A stretch of 64,000 nt of DNA from contig JAULSR010000011.1 in assembly GCA_030512295.1 (NCBI GenBank), positions 620,001-684,000 on the forward strand, read 5' to 3'. Of the stretch, positions 31,529-42,295 are shown in pieces; positions within the stretch are counted from its first letter, which is position 1, and each line of letters opens with the position of its first letter. The notes under the pieces are model-generated. The model worked only from the letters and a program-made list of their open reading frames with translations. It was not told where the DNA came from and ran no database searches. The DNA comes from Bombardia bombarda. Taxonomy: Eukaryota > Ascomycota > Sordariomycetes > Sordariales > Lasiosphaeriaceae. A program made the translations under genes and the position numbers.

Positions 31529-33585
31529 TTCGATGGTCAAACAGCGAACTGTTATCTAATGGTAAGGTGGTTGTTGGGCGTTGGATGTAACTTGGGCCTG
31601 TTGCTGTATTTCGTGAACCAGATTTCAAGGGTGGGAGTTATCGGAAATGGCCACGACGGTGGAGAGAGTTGAGCCAGGGATTCTAGAATACACTGCTTAG
31701 CAGGCTGAAGCTGTCGTTACGGAGGGTCAGCTTGGGATGCTCGATAATTGTGGACAAGATGGTTAAGAAGGCAAAGTGTGCTCACCTACTCTAGATGTCA
31801 ACCCTAAGGTGCGATTAAATGTCTAAGCTTAACGCTGTGGAATTGTGCGCTTCCTGCCTTGGGCAGGCGGTTTCTGTTGGCTTGAAAGATATAGAGCAGC
31901 AGCAGGCTCTGGAGTCGAAGAGAATCGGTCTAGCGGTCGGTCTAGTGGGCTGGTAGATGAAGGAGAGGAGGTTCAGTAGAGCGAAACTTGTTTGTCGAAG
32001 AAAATAAAAGATGGGTGCACAAAATGGAGGTGCCTGTTTTGGGTGCCTCAGGTTAGATTGAGGCTTTCGGTTTCGGGGTGATTTCGATGTGGAATAACGA
32101 AGAATGGCGGTGGATGGAGAAAAGTTGAGCAGTTGGGAACGAGGCTGTAGGCCACGTCGTACGTACCTGATGATGGTTGCTTCCAGAGGTCCCGTTCGTC
32201 GGCGGGACGCGCCAAGTCGGGCAAGTCCAAGACAGACGGGCTGACTGTCCCTGCCTGGTCCAGCAGAGACCCCCTGAAGGAATTACGGGATCCAAAGGAG
32301 ACCGCCTAGATGATGTCACGATGAGAAGCAGCTTGAGCATTGGATGCCCTGAAACCCTCGTGTTGGCGCGATTGGAAGGTGTGGAAAGCAGTAGTTTGAT
32401 GTTGAGTCGGTAGGTAGGAGGGCAATTGCTGACAGCAGCACTTGACGCCCATCCCACAAGCTTAACCTGGGAGCCTGGGGGAGCTCTCCCGCCCGCCCTC
32501 TTCTAGGCTGCAGTTGCCAGCAGCCCCTGACATGAACCCCGCAACCCCCTCCATCCAATGCTTTCCCCCCATCGCAGGCAGCTTAACCAGAAGCACGGGT
32601 CATTCTGCTGTCTGTGACACGCAGCCAAGGACAAACAACACGCCAGCTTTAACGTGATCCGGCTTAGCTTGGTATTTGACCCGAAGGCAGATGCCATGAC
32701 AAGCTGGGACGCTCCTGCGCATCTTATCAACCATGAAGCCGATCAAGCAGCTGTCAGGCATAACCCTTATCTAAGCAAGATCCTGCATCATCGGTTGTGT
32801 ACTCCCATCGTTCCGTCCATCTTCACCTTAGAATGCATGATCCAATTACGTTCTGTAACAGTGAACACCGAATGAGAAACGGAGTCTGGGACGGATTTGA
32901 TGCTGACGAACCCCGGCGATCCGATGGGGGGGATATTTCCCAAACCAGAGGGTGTCCGCCGGCCAGCCAGCCCTCCAGCCCTACGAGAGACAAACCATCA
33001 CAGGCAAGCATCCACTAGCATCCGCTGTGGATCATGACTATCTACCTGGGTTCCAGCATTGTTCGGGGTGGGAGGTGGTGTGGGGGTATCGCGTATTCTC
33101 CACCATTGACGAGGCTCAATCCGGTACCCCATCTGCCCAAAGCAGAACAATGCACCGTTCTTTAAACAAAACAAATACCTAGCTAAGTTGCTATGGGAAT
33201 TTTGGGAAGGCAAGCAATTAGTTGAGCTGGGCAGCACCCAGAATGGTCTGGCCGGAAATTCCAGAGCTTTATCCAATTCAATATATGTAGCGCATCCCGA
33301 TATCATACCATTAAGGGCGGCCTTTGAACGAGAGCTTGGGACGGTGAGTAAAAGAAGCAAGAAAAAGTATGTGAAATACTGGTGTACATGGAGCGTCGCT
33401 CAGATGTCCCTGCTTTTCTAACAATATATGTATGTACAAAGCTGCAATGGCGTGGGCACAGCCCCCATTGCAAACAGCAGTCGCCTGCACTTTCGTCTCG
33501 CTATAGCATCGTAACAAGCACCAAAAAGCCCAGTAAAGCTCATATTACAACAAATCCCTCCTTCTAAACAAAGAGCAAAGCTGTC
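31529..33585. other. Gene-free 2 kb between hypothetical protein and thymidylate synthase
   Basis: No frame with coding character or motif on either strand. The left part is the promoter of the minus-strand gene starting at 31528; the right part is the 3' flank of the thymidylate synthase gene. Confidence 0.5.
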
Positions 33586-34663
33586 TCATACCGACATCTC
33601 CATTGCAATCGTCTTGTGCGGGTTATACCCCTTGACAACAAAGTCCTCTGCCTTCCAGCCGTCGATGCTGCCACCCTTCTCACGCGCAATCTCCAGCTCG
33701 GGGAAATCGCGTGGCTCGCGCTCCAGCTGTGTCTTGAGTGCATCAACATGGTTGAGATAGACGTGCGCGTCTCCCATGACGTGCGTCAAGCTGCCGGGTA
33801 CCAGATCGCAAACGTGCGCAAGCATGTGGGTCAGCAGCGCGTAGCTGGCGATATTAAACGGCACGCCGAGGCCCATGTCGCATGACCGCTGGTACAGCTG
33901 GCAGTGCAAGTGGCCCTTTGGCTTCTTGCTTTCTCCTCCGTTCTCTCCGTTTGTTTGTTCCTCCCTCGAGCGCGGGTACGAGACGTAGAACTGCGCAAAC
34001 ATGTGGCACGGAGGCAACACCATCTGCGGCAGGTCTTTTGGGTTCCAGGCGCTCAGGATGAGGCGGCGGTCGTAGGGGTTGGTGCGCAAGGTGTGGATAA
34101 TGCGCGCGAGCTGGTCGACGCCCTGGCCGGCGTAGTCAGTCTTTGCGTCGACGTACTCGGCGCCAAAGTGGCGCCACTGGAAGCCGTATACTGGGCCGAG
34201 GTCGCCAACCTCGCGGTGCGTCAGGCCGAGGTTGTCGAGGAACTCGCGCGACCCGTTGCCGTCCCAGATCTTGATGCCCTTGTCGCTGAGTGGAATGGAC
34301 GATGTGTTGCCCTCGACGAACCAGAGGAGCTCGGCGATGACGGCCCGGGTGAAGACGCGCTTGGTGGTGAGGAAGGGGAGGATCGGGGTGCCGTTGTTAT
34401 TGAGGCTGAACTTTAGAGGGCGGGGAGCGAAGATGGAGTAGGTGCCTGTTCCTGTTCTGGAGGGGAAGGTAAGCAAGGGGAACGTGCAGGACAGGAGGTA
34501 GAGTGATATTTTCTGCGACTTACCGATCACGCCGAAGCTCGCCGTGGTCTAGGATCTCGCGCACTAATTGCAGATACTGGTGCTCCTCGTGGTTGGAATT
34601 TGACGGAGCAGTCGATGTCTCTGCTGGGCGCCCCGCGGGCGATTCAGTTGTTGTTACCGTCAT
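33586..34663 (-). CDS. CDC21: Thymidylate synthase
   Basis: Exons 34663-34524 and 34456-33586, intron 67 nt (GTAAGT...CCAG), giving 336 aa. Conserved features appear in order: RRDRTGTGT with the phosphate-binding Arg, ELLWFVEGNT, GPVYGFQWRHFGA, DQLARIIHTLRTNPYDRR, the catalytic Cys in LPPCHMF, RSCDMGLGVPFNIASY, and GDAHVYLNHVDALKTQL. The enzyme converts dUMP and methylene-tetrahydrofolate to dTMP and dihydrofolate. A ~20-residue insertion rich in E, N, G and K lies between FYVSYPRSR and KKPKGHLHCQLYQR, a position that varies among fungi. An MCB box lies 154 bp upstream of the start. Confidence 0.97.
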
Positions 34664-34816
34664 TTTGCGAAGTGTGGGCGATTATTAAAAGATTAGTTGC
34701 AATTATACGCAATGGCTTGCAGTAAATAGTTCGGCGCGCTTTGCTATGCTGGCTATGGCTGTGCTGGGTTGGATTGGCATAGTCTCTTGCAACTTCAAAG
34801 GATATGTACGCACTCT

Positions 34817-34822
34817 ACGCGT
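34817..34822. promoter_or_regulatory. MluI cell-cycle box upstream of thymidylate synthase
   Basis: Perfect palindrome ACGCGT, 154 bp upstream of the ATG, with a second partial core (ACGCGA) at about 34837. MCB elements bind MBF, which times S-phase genes; yeast CDC21 is a classical target. The role here is inferred from motif and gene. Confidence 0.6.
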
Positions 34823-36242
34823 CGCCTGCCGCGACAACGCGACTCCAGTGTTTGTCCCAGACCCGACCGCGACCCCGCCAATCCGCCACCCCGCGAGCAA
34901 GGCCCGTGCACATGTACTACCACTAGTACTGAATAGGCTTGGACTCGTAATGGAAAATATTCCCCTTTTCTCGTCCCGTCTTGAACAATTTTGGAAAGAT
35001 CTCATTTTCAGGGGCTTCCGTAGAAAACTCGTTCAAGGCTTCCATGGGGTGGTGGGCCGAGGAGTTACGAAGGTATCGTATAAACGATCACAAAGACTCG
35101 AGCCTTGGCAGTCTTTAAGTTCATATTCTTTAATATATTGTCTAAAATTACTAGTTATATGGTGTCGAATAACTGCGTATCACCAGACAGTAACAAACCT
35201 AGTTTACATAGTTCATGTTCGCATTTAATATCCTCCGACTTCCCTTTTTTTCTCTTGTGAATAAGACGTGGAGCGGATCTTGAGTAAAGTAAAATCGGAG
35301 GAAATTTTGGCAAAGCCTCTAGTCAGAATTAAATGCTAATTTGGCAGTTTGTAAGCACATTCAAAGTCTTTTTCTCAGTGGGTGATGAAGACAGCCTCTC
35401 AACTGAGTCTGAGACTGAGTCTAACCCTAACCCTCTTGTCACTTTTTTGAGGTGACGTACCTTGTGAGCTTGGATACAGCGAATAGAGATTTGGCCGTTT
35501 CCAAGTACGCATTCGCCATCAAGCCCATGTAAATTGATCTTCTCATCCCTCATAAGCCGAGAAGAGAGAGAATGGAGGTTGGTGTGACTCCTAAGTGAAC
35601 TGCACCAATCCTTAATTGAAGCAACTATATCAGGCGCGGCATGCCACAACCCCGGATCCCTTACAGTCTAGGCTAGCATGCCTCACAAGTCACGACTCAC
35701 AACAGGCCACAATTCTAATTGAGTATAGCTTGAGTATAGCGAATTATCCGAGTGACATTGTCACCAAAGCTCCGCAGGCGCCGTTTCCAAATGCTTATGT
35801 AGCGCTTTAGCTTTTTTTTTTTGCCTAAAATTTCACGCTCACGACTCACGGAAAAGGGCTAGAGTTTCCACCTTGGCAGGAGTTAGTCCCAGTGTACTGG
35901 ACGCCGGGTGTTCCCGCCGCGGAGATGCGCGCCCAAAGCGCTTCTCGCACCAGATTTCTCCATCGCTCAGATGAGTAGCCGAGCTTGTTAGCAATTGTGA
36001 GCTGATGTCGCTCGCAAGAGCTCATCATGCGCATGGATGAACCCAATTTGCACGATAAAAGTCATCAGGGAAGGGAGGCAGGAAATGCGCAAAACACCGA
36101 AACAGATTCTCTACCTCCACGGAGATGTGCCATCTGCAATGTTGATCAGATCATACGGCAGATGGTGGGGTTTCTCCAACAGCCCACCACACAGCTGCCC
36201 GATCGAGGTTTTACAAGCCTTTTGATGAGATAGAGGAATCTC

Positions 36243-36410
36243 TTATCTCGCAGTCAGCAGCAGTTATCATGTCGGAAATTCCGGACGATAAATACCCACA
36301 GAAGACCTTGTGAGAATCACGCCTAGAAGTTATCGTGAAAACAAACACATAGTGCCATCACAAACGGTCCTACAAGTCATCACAAGCCTACCAATCCCCA
36401 ACATCTTATC
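36243..36410. promoter_or_regulatory. Cluster of five GATA-factor sites before flavohemoglobin
   Basis: TTATC at 36243, 36264, 36330 and 36406 and GATAA at 36287, all within 170 bp and 60-230 bp upstream of the ATG. Fungal nitrogen regulators of the AreA/NIT2 type bind GATAA, often in pairs. The cluster suggests nitrogen control of NO detoxification. Confidence 0.55.
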
Positions 36411-36473
36411 ATCACACCGGGAACGCGCAGCCACAGCACCACCGTCACCGTGATACCCCCTCTGATCATAACC

Positions 36474-37793
36474 ATGGCAACACAACCCCCCCTCACCCCC
36501 GCCCAAATCGCCATCGTCAAGGCTACCGCTCCCGTCCTCAAAGAACATGGCAACACCATCACAACTGTCTTCTATAACAACCTCATAACCGAGAACCCCT
36601 CCCTCAACAACGTATTTAGCTCCACCTCCCAAACAACCGGCCGTCAGCCCCGCGCCCTCGCCGGCGCCGTCCTTGCCTACGCAACCTACATCGACGACCT
36701 GCCCAAGCTCGCGCATGCCGTCGAGCGCATCGCCCACAAGCACGTCTCCCTGCAGGTCACGGCCGCGCAGTACGACATCGTGGGCCAGTACCTCATCCAG
36801 GCCATCGGGCAGGTCCTCGGCGACGCCGCCACGCCCGCCATCGTCGACGCCTGGACCGCCGCCTACGGCGTCCTCGCCTCGGTGTTCATCGCCCGCGAGG
36901 GGCAGATGTACACGGCCAACGAGACAAACGACAAGTGGACGGGCTGGCGCAAGTTCCGCATCCAGCGCAAGGTGGCCGAGAGCAGCGTCGTGACGAGCTT
37001 CTACCTCACGCCGAGCGATGACGGGCTGACAACGCCACTCCCGGCGTTCCTACCGGGACAGTACGTGAGCCTGCAGGTGCCCGTGCCGTCGCTGGGGTAC
37101 TTGCAGAGCAGGCAGTATAGTCTCAGCGAGGCGCCGCAAGTAACGCAGGGGAACTACTACCGCATCAGTGTGGGCAAGGAGGAAGGTAAGGACGCGGGCA
37201 TCCCTGGCATCATCTCAAACATGCTGCGTGACAAGTACGAGGAGGGCGACGAGGTGGAGCTGTCGCACCCGCAGGGCGAGTTCTACGTGGACCCGCGCGA
37301 CGGAAGCAAGGAGGGCGTGCCGGTGGTCTTGATCTCGGCGGGCGTTGGTGCCACGCCGCTGATGGCTATTCTGGGCAGCTTGGTGCCGCCAGCTGTGGGA
37401 GAGGAGCAGGAGCAGAAGGAAGGTCCAGTGGTGAAGAGGCCAGTGTCTTGGATACACGTATCCCGGACCAGCACAGCGCAGCCCTTCGGCAATGCTGTGC
37501 GGCAGATTTGCCGTGAGAATGGTGAGCATGTCTCGGCTCATGTCTTCTTGCGCGCCCTCGGGCCGGAGGATCGCGAAGGGGTCGACTATCACTTTGGGCA
37601 GATGAGGCTCGATCTCGGGAAGCTGGATCGGGAGCGCGACTTACATGTGGGCGACGCGAGGGCTGAGTACTACGTCTGTGGGCCTGAGGGGTTCATGGTG
37701 GATGTGAGACGGGAGCTGGTTGGGATGGGTGTGGATAAGGCGAGGGTGCACCTTGAGCTGTTTGCGACGGGGGATGTGCCTGATGATGAGTAG
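36474..37793 (+). CDS. fhbA: Flavohemoglobin (nitric oxide dioxygenase)
   Basis: Single exon, 439 aa. The N-terminal globin domain (about 1-150) has the B10 Tyr in TVFYNNL, the E7 Gln in GRQPRALAGAV, and the proximal heme His in IAHKHVSLQV. A ferredoxin-reductase-type FAD domain follows with RQYSLSEAP, then an NAD(P)H domain with ISAGVGATPLMA and YYVCGPEGFM. The enzyme uses O2, NAD(P)H and FAD to turn NO into nitrate, protecting against nitrosative stress. No mitochondrial presequence is evident, so it is likely the cytosolic form. Length agrees with the family. The ATG at 36474 fits the usual start just before LTPAQ. Confidence 0.97.
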   Translation: MATQPPLTPAQIAIVKATAPVLKEHGNTITTVFYNNLITENPSLNNVFSSTSQTTGRQPRALAGAVLAYATYIDDLPKLAHAVERIAHKHVSLQVTAAQYDIVGQYLIQAIGQVLGDAATPAIVDAWTAAYGVLASVFIAREGQMYTANETNDKWTGWRKFRIQRKVAESSVVTSFYLTPSDDGLTTPLPAFLPGQYVSLQVPVPSLGYLQSRQYSLSEAPQVTQGNYYRISVGKEEGKDAGIPGIISNMLRDKYEEGDEVELSHPQGEFYVDPRDGSKEGVPVVLISAGVGATPLMAILGSLVPPAVGEEQEQKEGPVVKRPVSWIHVSRTSTAQPFGNAVRQICRENGEHVSAHVFLRALGPEDREGVDYHFGQMRLDLGKLDRERDLHVGDARAEYYVCGPEGFMVDVRRELVGMGVDKARVHLELFATGDVPDDE

Positions 37794-38392
37794 GTGGAGG
37801 AAATGTGGATAGAGGTTGGTGGTGTAGATCCTGATGGGGGAAGAAGTGTGTGTGCATGGTTGTGTTGTCGATCGAGCATGGAGTTATTGGGTTTGGGTTG
37901 CATTTGTGGGGGGTGGGTTGCGCAAGCACTGAAGCATGTCGAGCGAGTTACCTAGTTTTTTTGTCACAGATAACCTAAGGTAAGGAAATGCGTACGTAGA
38001 TTAAAAGTCATGATTGGGTCGCCCAAGTGTGAGGTGGGCCATGTGTATGTGCACAGTATGGGATTCTGTATGGGATTCTGTCATATGCCGGCACTGCTGC
38101 ACCGGTCTGCATGGCGGGAACTTGATGTGGAAGCGACGATCCAGTAGGCAAGGCAGGCTCGAGGCAGGCTCGAGGCAGGCCCGCAGGTACCTGGGTAAGT
38201 TCAGTACGAAGTAGGGCTAAAACGGGCAATAACATCCTGGAAGACCTTCCATGACGAGTGAGCACTCAATTGAGCGAGAGTAGGTAGGTATCCGTGAGCA
38301 ATGTTCCAGCAGGCGGGCACGTCTTTTGTCTCATGCTGTGGAAATACTTGAAGCAATCGAGACGGGAAGCTCACAGACCACCACCTTCTTCA

Positions 38393-38422
38393 ACATTCGG
38401 TATTAAGACATTCGGTATTAAG
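38393..38422. repeat. 15-bp perfect tandem duplication
   Basis: ACATTCGGTATTAAG occurs twice head to tail, about 80 bp to the left of the inverted-repeat element. Confidence 0.95.
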
Positions 38423-38502
38423 ACAGCCCTAACTTTGGTCGGTCTAGGTTTGGGGTTTGCAGCCCGGCAGCTCTTCCCATTGCTCCAAATCACCGCGCTT
38501 CC

Positions 38503-38755
38503 GTGTACACTCCAATCCCTGAAAGTTTGTTAGTTTGGTACTTAAAGTCCGCTTTAGGTAAAGTCAGACACCCTTACATACAAAAGACCCCCTGTTGGTT
38601 GACTGACTCCCCTGAAAATGGCGTTTTTAGGTCCAAATGCCCTGTAGAATGGCTGAGCTCCCCTGGTGCAAAATAATATTTTGTATGGCGATAACCCTTG
38701 TAAAAGATGGGCCTAAGAACCAAACTAACAAACGAACCAGGGCTGGAGTGTACAC
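38503..38755. mobile_element. MITE-like element with about 43-bp terminal inverted repeats
   Basis: The left end (38503-38545) and the reverse complement of the right end (38714-38755) align as GTGTACACTCCA, then CCCTG, then GTTTGTTAGTTTGGT and CTTA, with a few mismatches and a 1-base gap. The element is about 253 bp with no coding capacity. Size and structure fit a non-autonomous DNA transposon. No clear target-site duplication was found at the assigned ends, so the exact borders and superfamily are open. Confidence 0.75.
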
Positions 38756-41700
38756 TTACTAGGTAGGTAGGAAGAGCTCCGAAGGGTGTCCCACTCCTCC
38801 CCGCACTCCCCTCCCCCACCCTAAGGTTAGGTTCCATCTTCCACGAACAACATCGCTCTAACGTAGAGGGCAAGCAATGGAACTTAATAAATCTCCAAGT
38901 AGGTCGGGTTTAGACGTGTATCGTACTGTATCGCGCGGTACCTTGCAGCCGTTGCAATTGACGTGACGCGACGCGACGCGCCGGATCGCCGCATCATCTG
39001 TGTTCACCTGAGTCCACCCACCGAGTAAAATCTTTGGAATCGATTTTTCCATGAGTCGGGCGCCCATGGCTCTGGTCTCGGGAGCTACCGAGTAAGTGTT
39101 GCACCACATGCAGTCCAAATATGAAGCTTCTGAATCAAATTCTATGCCCTGTGGCCCTGTCTGGTCGCTCTGGTGGCACCCGTTTATTTCGGCAATCCTA
39201 ATATGTTGCGAATTCAAAGGCACGAGATCTCAGTGGCTCATCTCCTTTATTGGTGTGCGGTGGTGCGATGTCAGTACCTATATACGGACTCGAGCTGGGT
39301 ATCACAGCTCCGTAGTTTCTGATCTCGCTGTGATCTCATGCCGTATTCGGCGGTGCCAGCCACCACCTGCCTGCCTGTCACCATCGCACAAAACCCAGGC
39401 CCCATCCAGATCCTGCAACTCGAACCATACATCGAGTCCCCGCCTCGCATCAAATGTTATTATTCGACGACGGGGTCTCGGACATGGACGTCCTCGGTCA
39501 GGCTTGACACGGAAGGTGACTCGGAGATCCAGCAAGCACACGGCAGCACAGCACCGTCCTTATGCCACAAATGAGGCAACACCGGCCGAGCCAGATAACG
39601 TGTCTGGGCGAACCCAAGACGACGGGCGTGGAAGAAAAGGAATCGACATAATCAGCGACATTATTTCTTCCGAAGGCGTATTATTAAACGCTTTGTACGA
39701 GCATGGCGCAGCACACAGCACACAGCACACAGCACGCAGCTCACGTCACGTATAAGCGCACTGTGCAAGATGCGCGTAGATATCGCAGGCAAATTTGTCG
39801 GCGAAGCGGAGCTCTGCCATGATTCTTCTGTTCTGGCGCACACCCACTCACTCGTCCACCCACCAGGTACATGTAGCACTTGGCCTGGTGTTCTCCGACT
39901 TATCTACAAGCTCGGTGCCTGTTCAGGCCTTTAATAGTTTCTAGCCCGGGAATTCAGCTAACGCAGACAACTGGACGACTACATAGAAGAAGCAATTGTT
40001 CTGTCGGGCCGAATCAAGGACAGGACGAGGAAGGCCGGTACGTTCTTTGCTACCTGACTGCGTAGCTTGTATCACCGCACCCCCCTTCTTCGCACGATTC
40101 ATGTGGATTAAGTTCCGGCGTGGCCGACGGAAGCTACTGCCCGACTAGCAAGTCGGGTCCATGCCATGCGGACGTTGCCCGACGTTGCCCGAGTACCAAG
40201 GAGAAAATAGTCCCATCCCCTAACACCCCCTATCACCGAGTATGATGCGGCCGCATCGGTAGCTTGGATGGCAACCTTGCATGGCACCCTTTCTAGAAGC
40301 TGCCGCTTAGATTGGCTTTCCAACAGCCCAGTCAAAAGTTCTCGCCTCAAGTTCCACAACTCAAGCACGAGTCCAAGTTGGACTATACCTCACCATGGCG
40401 AAAGTACCGTCCGTTAGTTCTACCTAAACAATGTCTGCCCAACGGCTTTACTAGATTGCCCAAGTGGATATACCCGAGTACCAAGACCTACATTATCTGA
40501 ACAACTCATACTATCTTGAGACAGATGACTGAGGTGGGTAAAAATGGCAAGAAATACATCCTTTCTCTTCCGGGTCGTTGGCATGTAGGTATTCATTCCA
40601 CATAGTCCACTTTTCAGATATCGGCGTGCTGTCCGGGCCCGTTACTATCCGGGAAACGTTGCATAGAAAACGGGCCCGAAGATGGTATATGACCAACTCG
40701 GTCAAGTGGAGGCAGATCACCTCATGTAATGTGATTAGGTACCTACCCATGGCAGGCAATATAGGACGACATGTACCAAGACAGTGCATGTCCCATCAGG
40801 TAACCCAGAGCCTCGTCTCGTGGGACATAATGTGTCTCACTCTGGCAACTGACAGATGGGTTCAGAGGCGTGATGCCACCCACCGCGGCGCGACGCTCCT
40901 CTTCTTGTGGTACATCTTTTAGGGCGACCGGGGCGGTGTACTTTCACGCCTGGGAGAAGGGAAGATACCCAGGGATGGCCATGGGCCTTGTACCCTTTCA
41001 GTGCCGCCACTTCTGATTCTACGTACCTACACCTACCCCAAGGTATGTTAGCCTTGTAAGGTATGCCTGCGCCTGCTTCATCTGTACCACACTTCGGATC
41101 ACACCTGCCCTCTCATGTTGGAACAAGATAGCTCGCAGTCCACAAACTAGGTTGTTAGTCCAACATGCATACGTCTATGCATGCAGTTACCGGTCCTGAC
41201 CTGCTAGTTCGTTCCCTCACCCCCAGTCTGCATCTACTCCTCCCTAACAACCTACCTACCTAGGGAGATAGATAGATTATGTTCCTAACCTCCCCCTCAC
41301 CGGACCGACGCCACGCTCGCCTCACTTTTCTTTCCGGTTGCATTCGCAGTTTACATTAGCTGTTATCTCAAACCCCTGCTCGACGTGGCTTTTTATTCCG
41401 TCTGGATACTGTACGTTCTGATCTCAGCGGGAAAAGGGCGGGTGCGCAATAGCATTCTTCTTAGTTGTAGATGCGAGGCCCGGTGGAATCAGTTGGCCGA
41501 GGCCAATGACCAAAGAGACTAGAGGATGCAGGCGCCATCGTCGGTCTGTAATCCATGCCAAGGAGACGCACTCCATTCCTGGCACTGAGCGTCTGATCAT
41601 GAGCAATAACGCCCCCATTGAAGAGATTTGGGGTACTTTGGTTTACTCGCGGTTACGAAGCCGCCTCGGACATGTTTCCGAAAAAGAACAATCACGGGGA

Positions 41701-42295
41701 TGGGGAGTAGTCCTGTCCCTTCCTTCTCCATGTGTTCAAAAGCAGGCTGAGTTCGGAATCTCTCTTCCTTCTCTTCTAATGCCAGCTCCATTCCACCTTC
41801 CTTACATCCTTCGAGAATTCTCGGCCGACAATAACACCACTCCTCCAACTACCTACGTACCTTGACGGCCACTGCCTAATCATTGCAAAAACTCCTTCTC
41901 TACACTCCTAAACAAAGCCTGCCATGTGGGAAGGGACGATCCACACTTCATAACTCCAGACTGTCGGATAGGCCATCGAGGTTCCTCCTTCTCCACAGAC
42001 AGTCAACGTTCTCTTCGCTACTTCCTTCTCTGACAGAGAGCAAGGTTGTGGTCTCAGCCCGCAGGATCCCCCCCCGCTCTCCCTTCTCTTCTATCTCTCA
42101 TACGCCCTTCGAATCTGTCTCCAACTCGGAAGTTCGCCTATTATTGTCAATCCTTTGTTTACAGCGACCTTCAGTCCTTCGCCCTTTCTTCGTGACAGAC
42201 CTATTCGAGACATTCCTTGCCTTTCTATCGGTATACCCCATTGTCTCCCATCAGCTATCAGTCTAGCCCAACGACCGAGAGTGTGTACGTCTACA

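Larger units (their letters stand above)
34664..36473. other. Intergenic region between thymidylate synthase and flavohemoglobin
   Basis: It holds the divergent promoters of the two flanking genes. The middle (about 35080-35340) is AT-rich. Two tandem CCCTAA-type telomere-like units occur near 35424. The 160-aa open frame from 34746 lacks motifs and is rejected. Confidence 0.55.
37794..42295. other. Gene-poor 4.5 kb upstream of the PKS
   Basis: No gene is supported on either strand. It contains tandem repeats (38393-38422), an inverted-repeat element (38503-38755), repeated GCACA/CACAG units near 39704-39735, and short direct repeats such as GACGTTGCCC at about 40174. The last ~400 bp are C/T-rich and form the PKS 5' leader. 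The longest open frame (39096-39755) has no domain. Confidence 0.6.

Noticed and set aside
34746..35228. 160-codon frame upstream of thymidylate synthase
   Set aside because: No motif, overlaps the promoter with the MCB box, and ends in AT-rich low-complexity codons.
35424..35435. Telomere-like AACCCTAACCCT (also TTAGGGTTAG near 28209 in an intron)
   Set aside because: Only two units each, well within chance for short motifs, with no subtelomeric features nearby.
39096..39755. 219-codon frame upstream of the PKS
   Set aside because: No recognisable domain; repeats of CACAG at the end are translated as low-complexity sequence.
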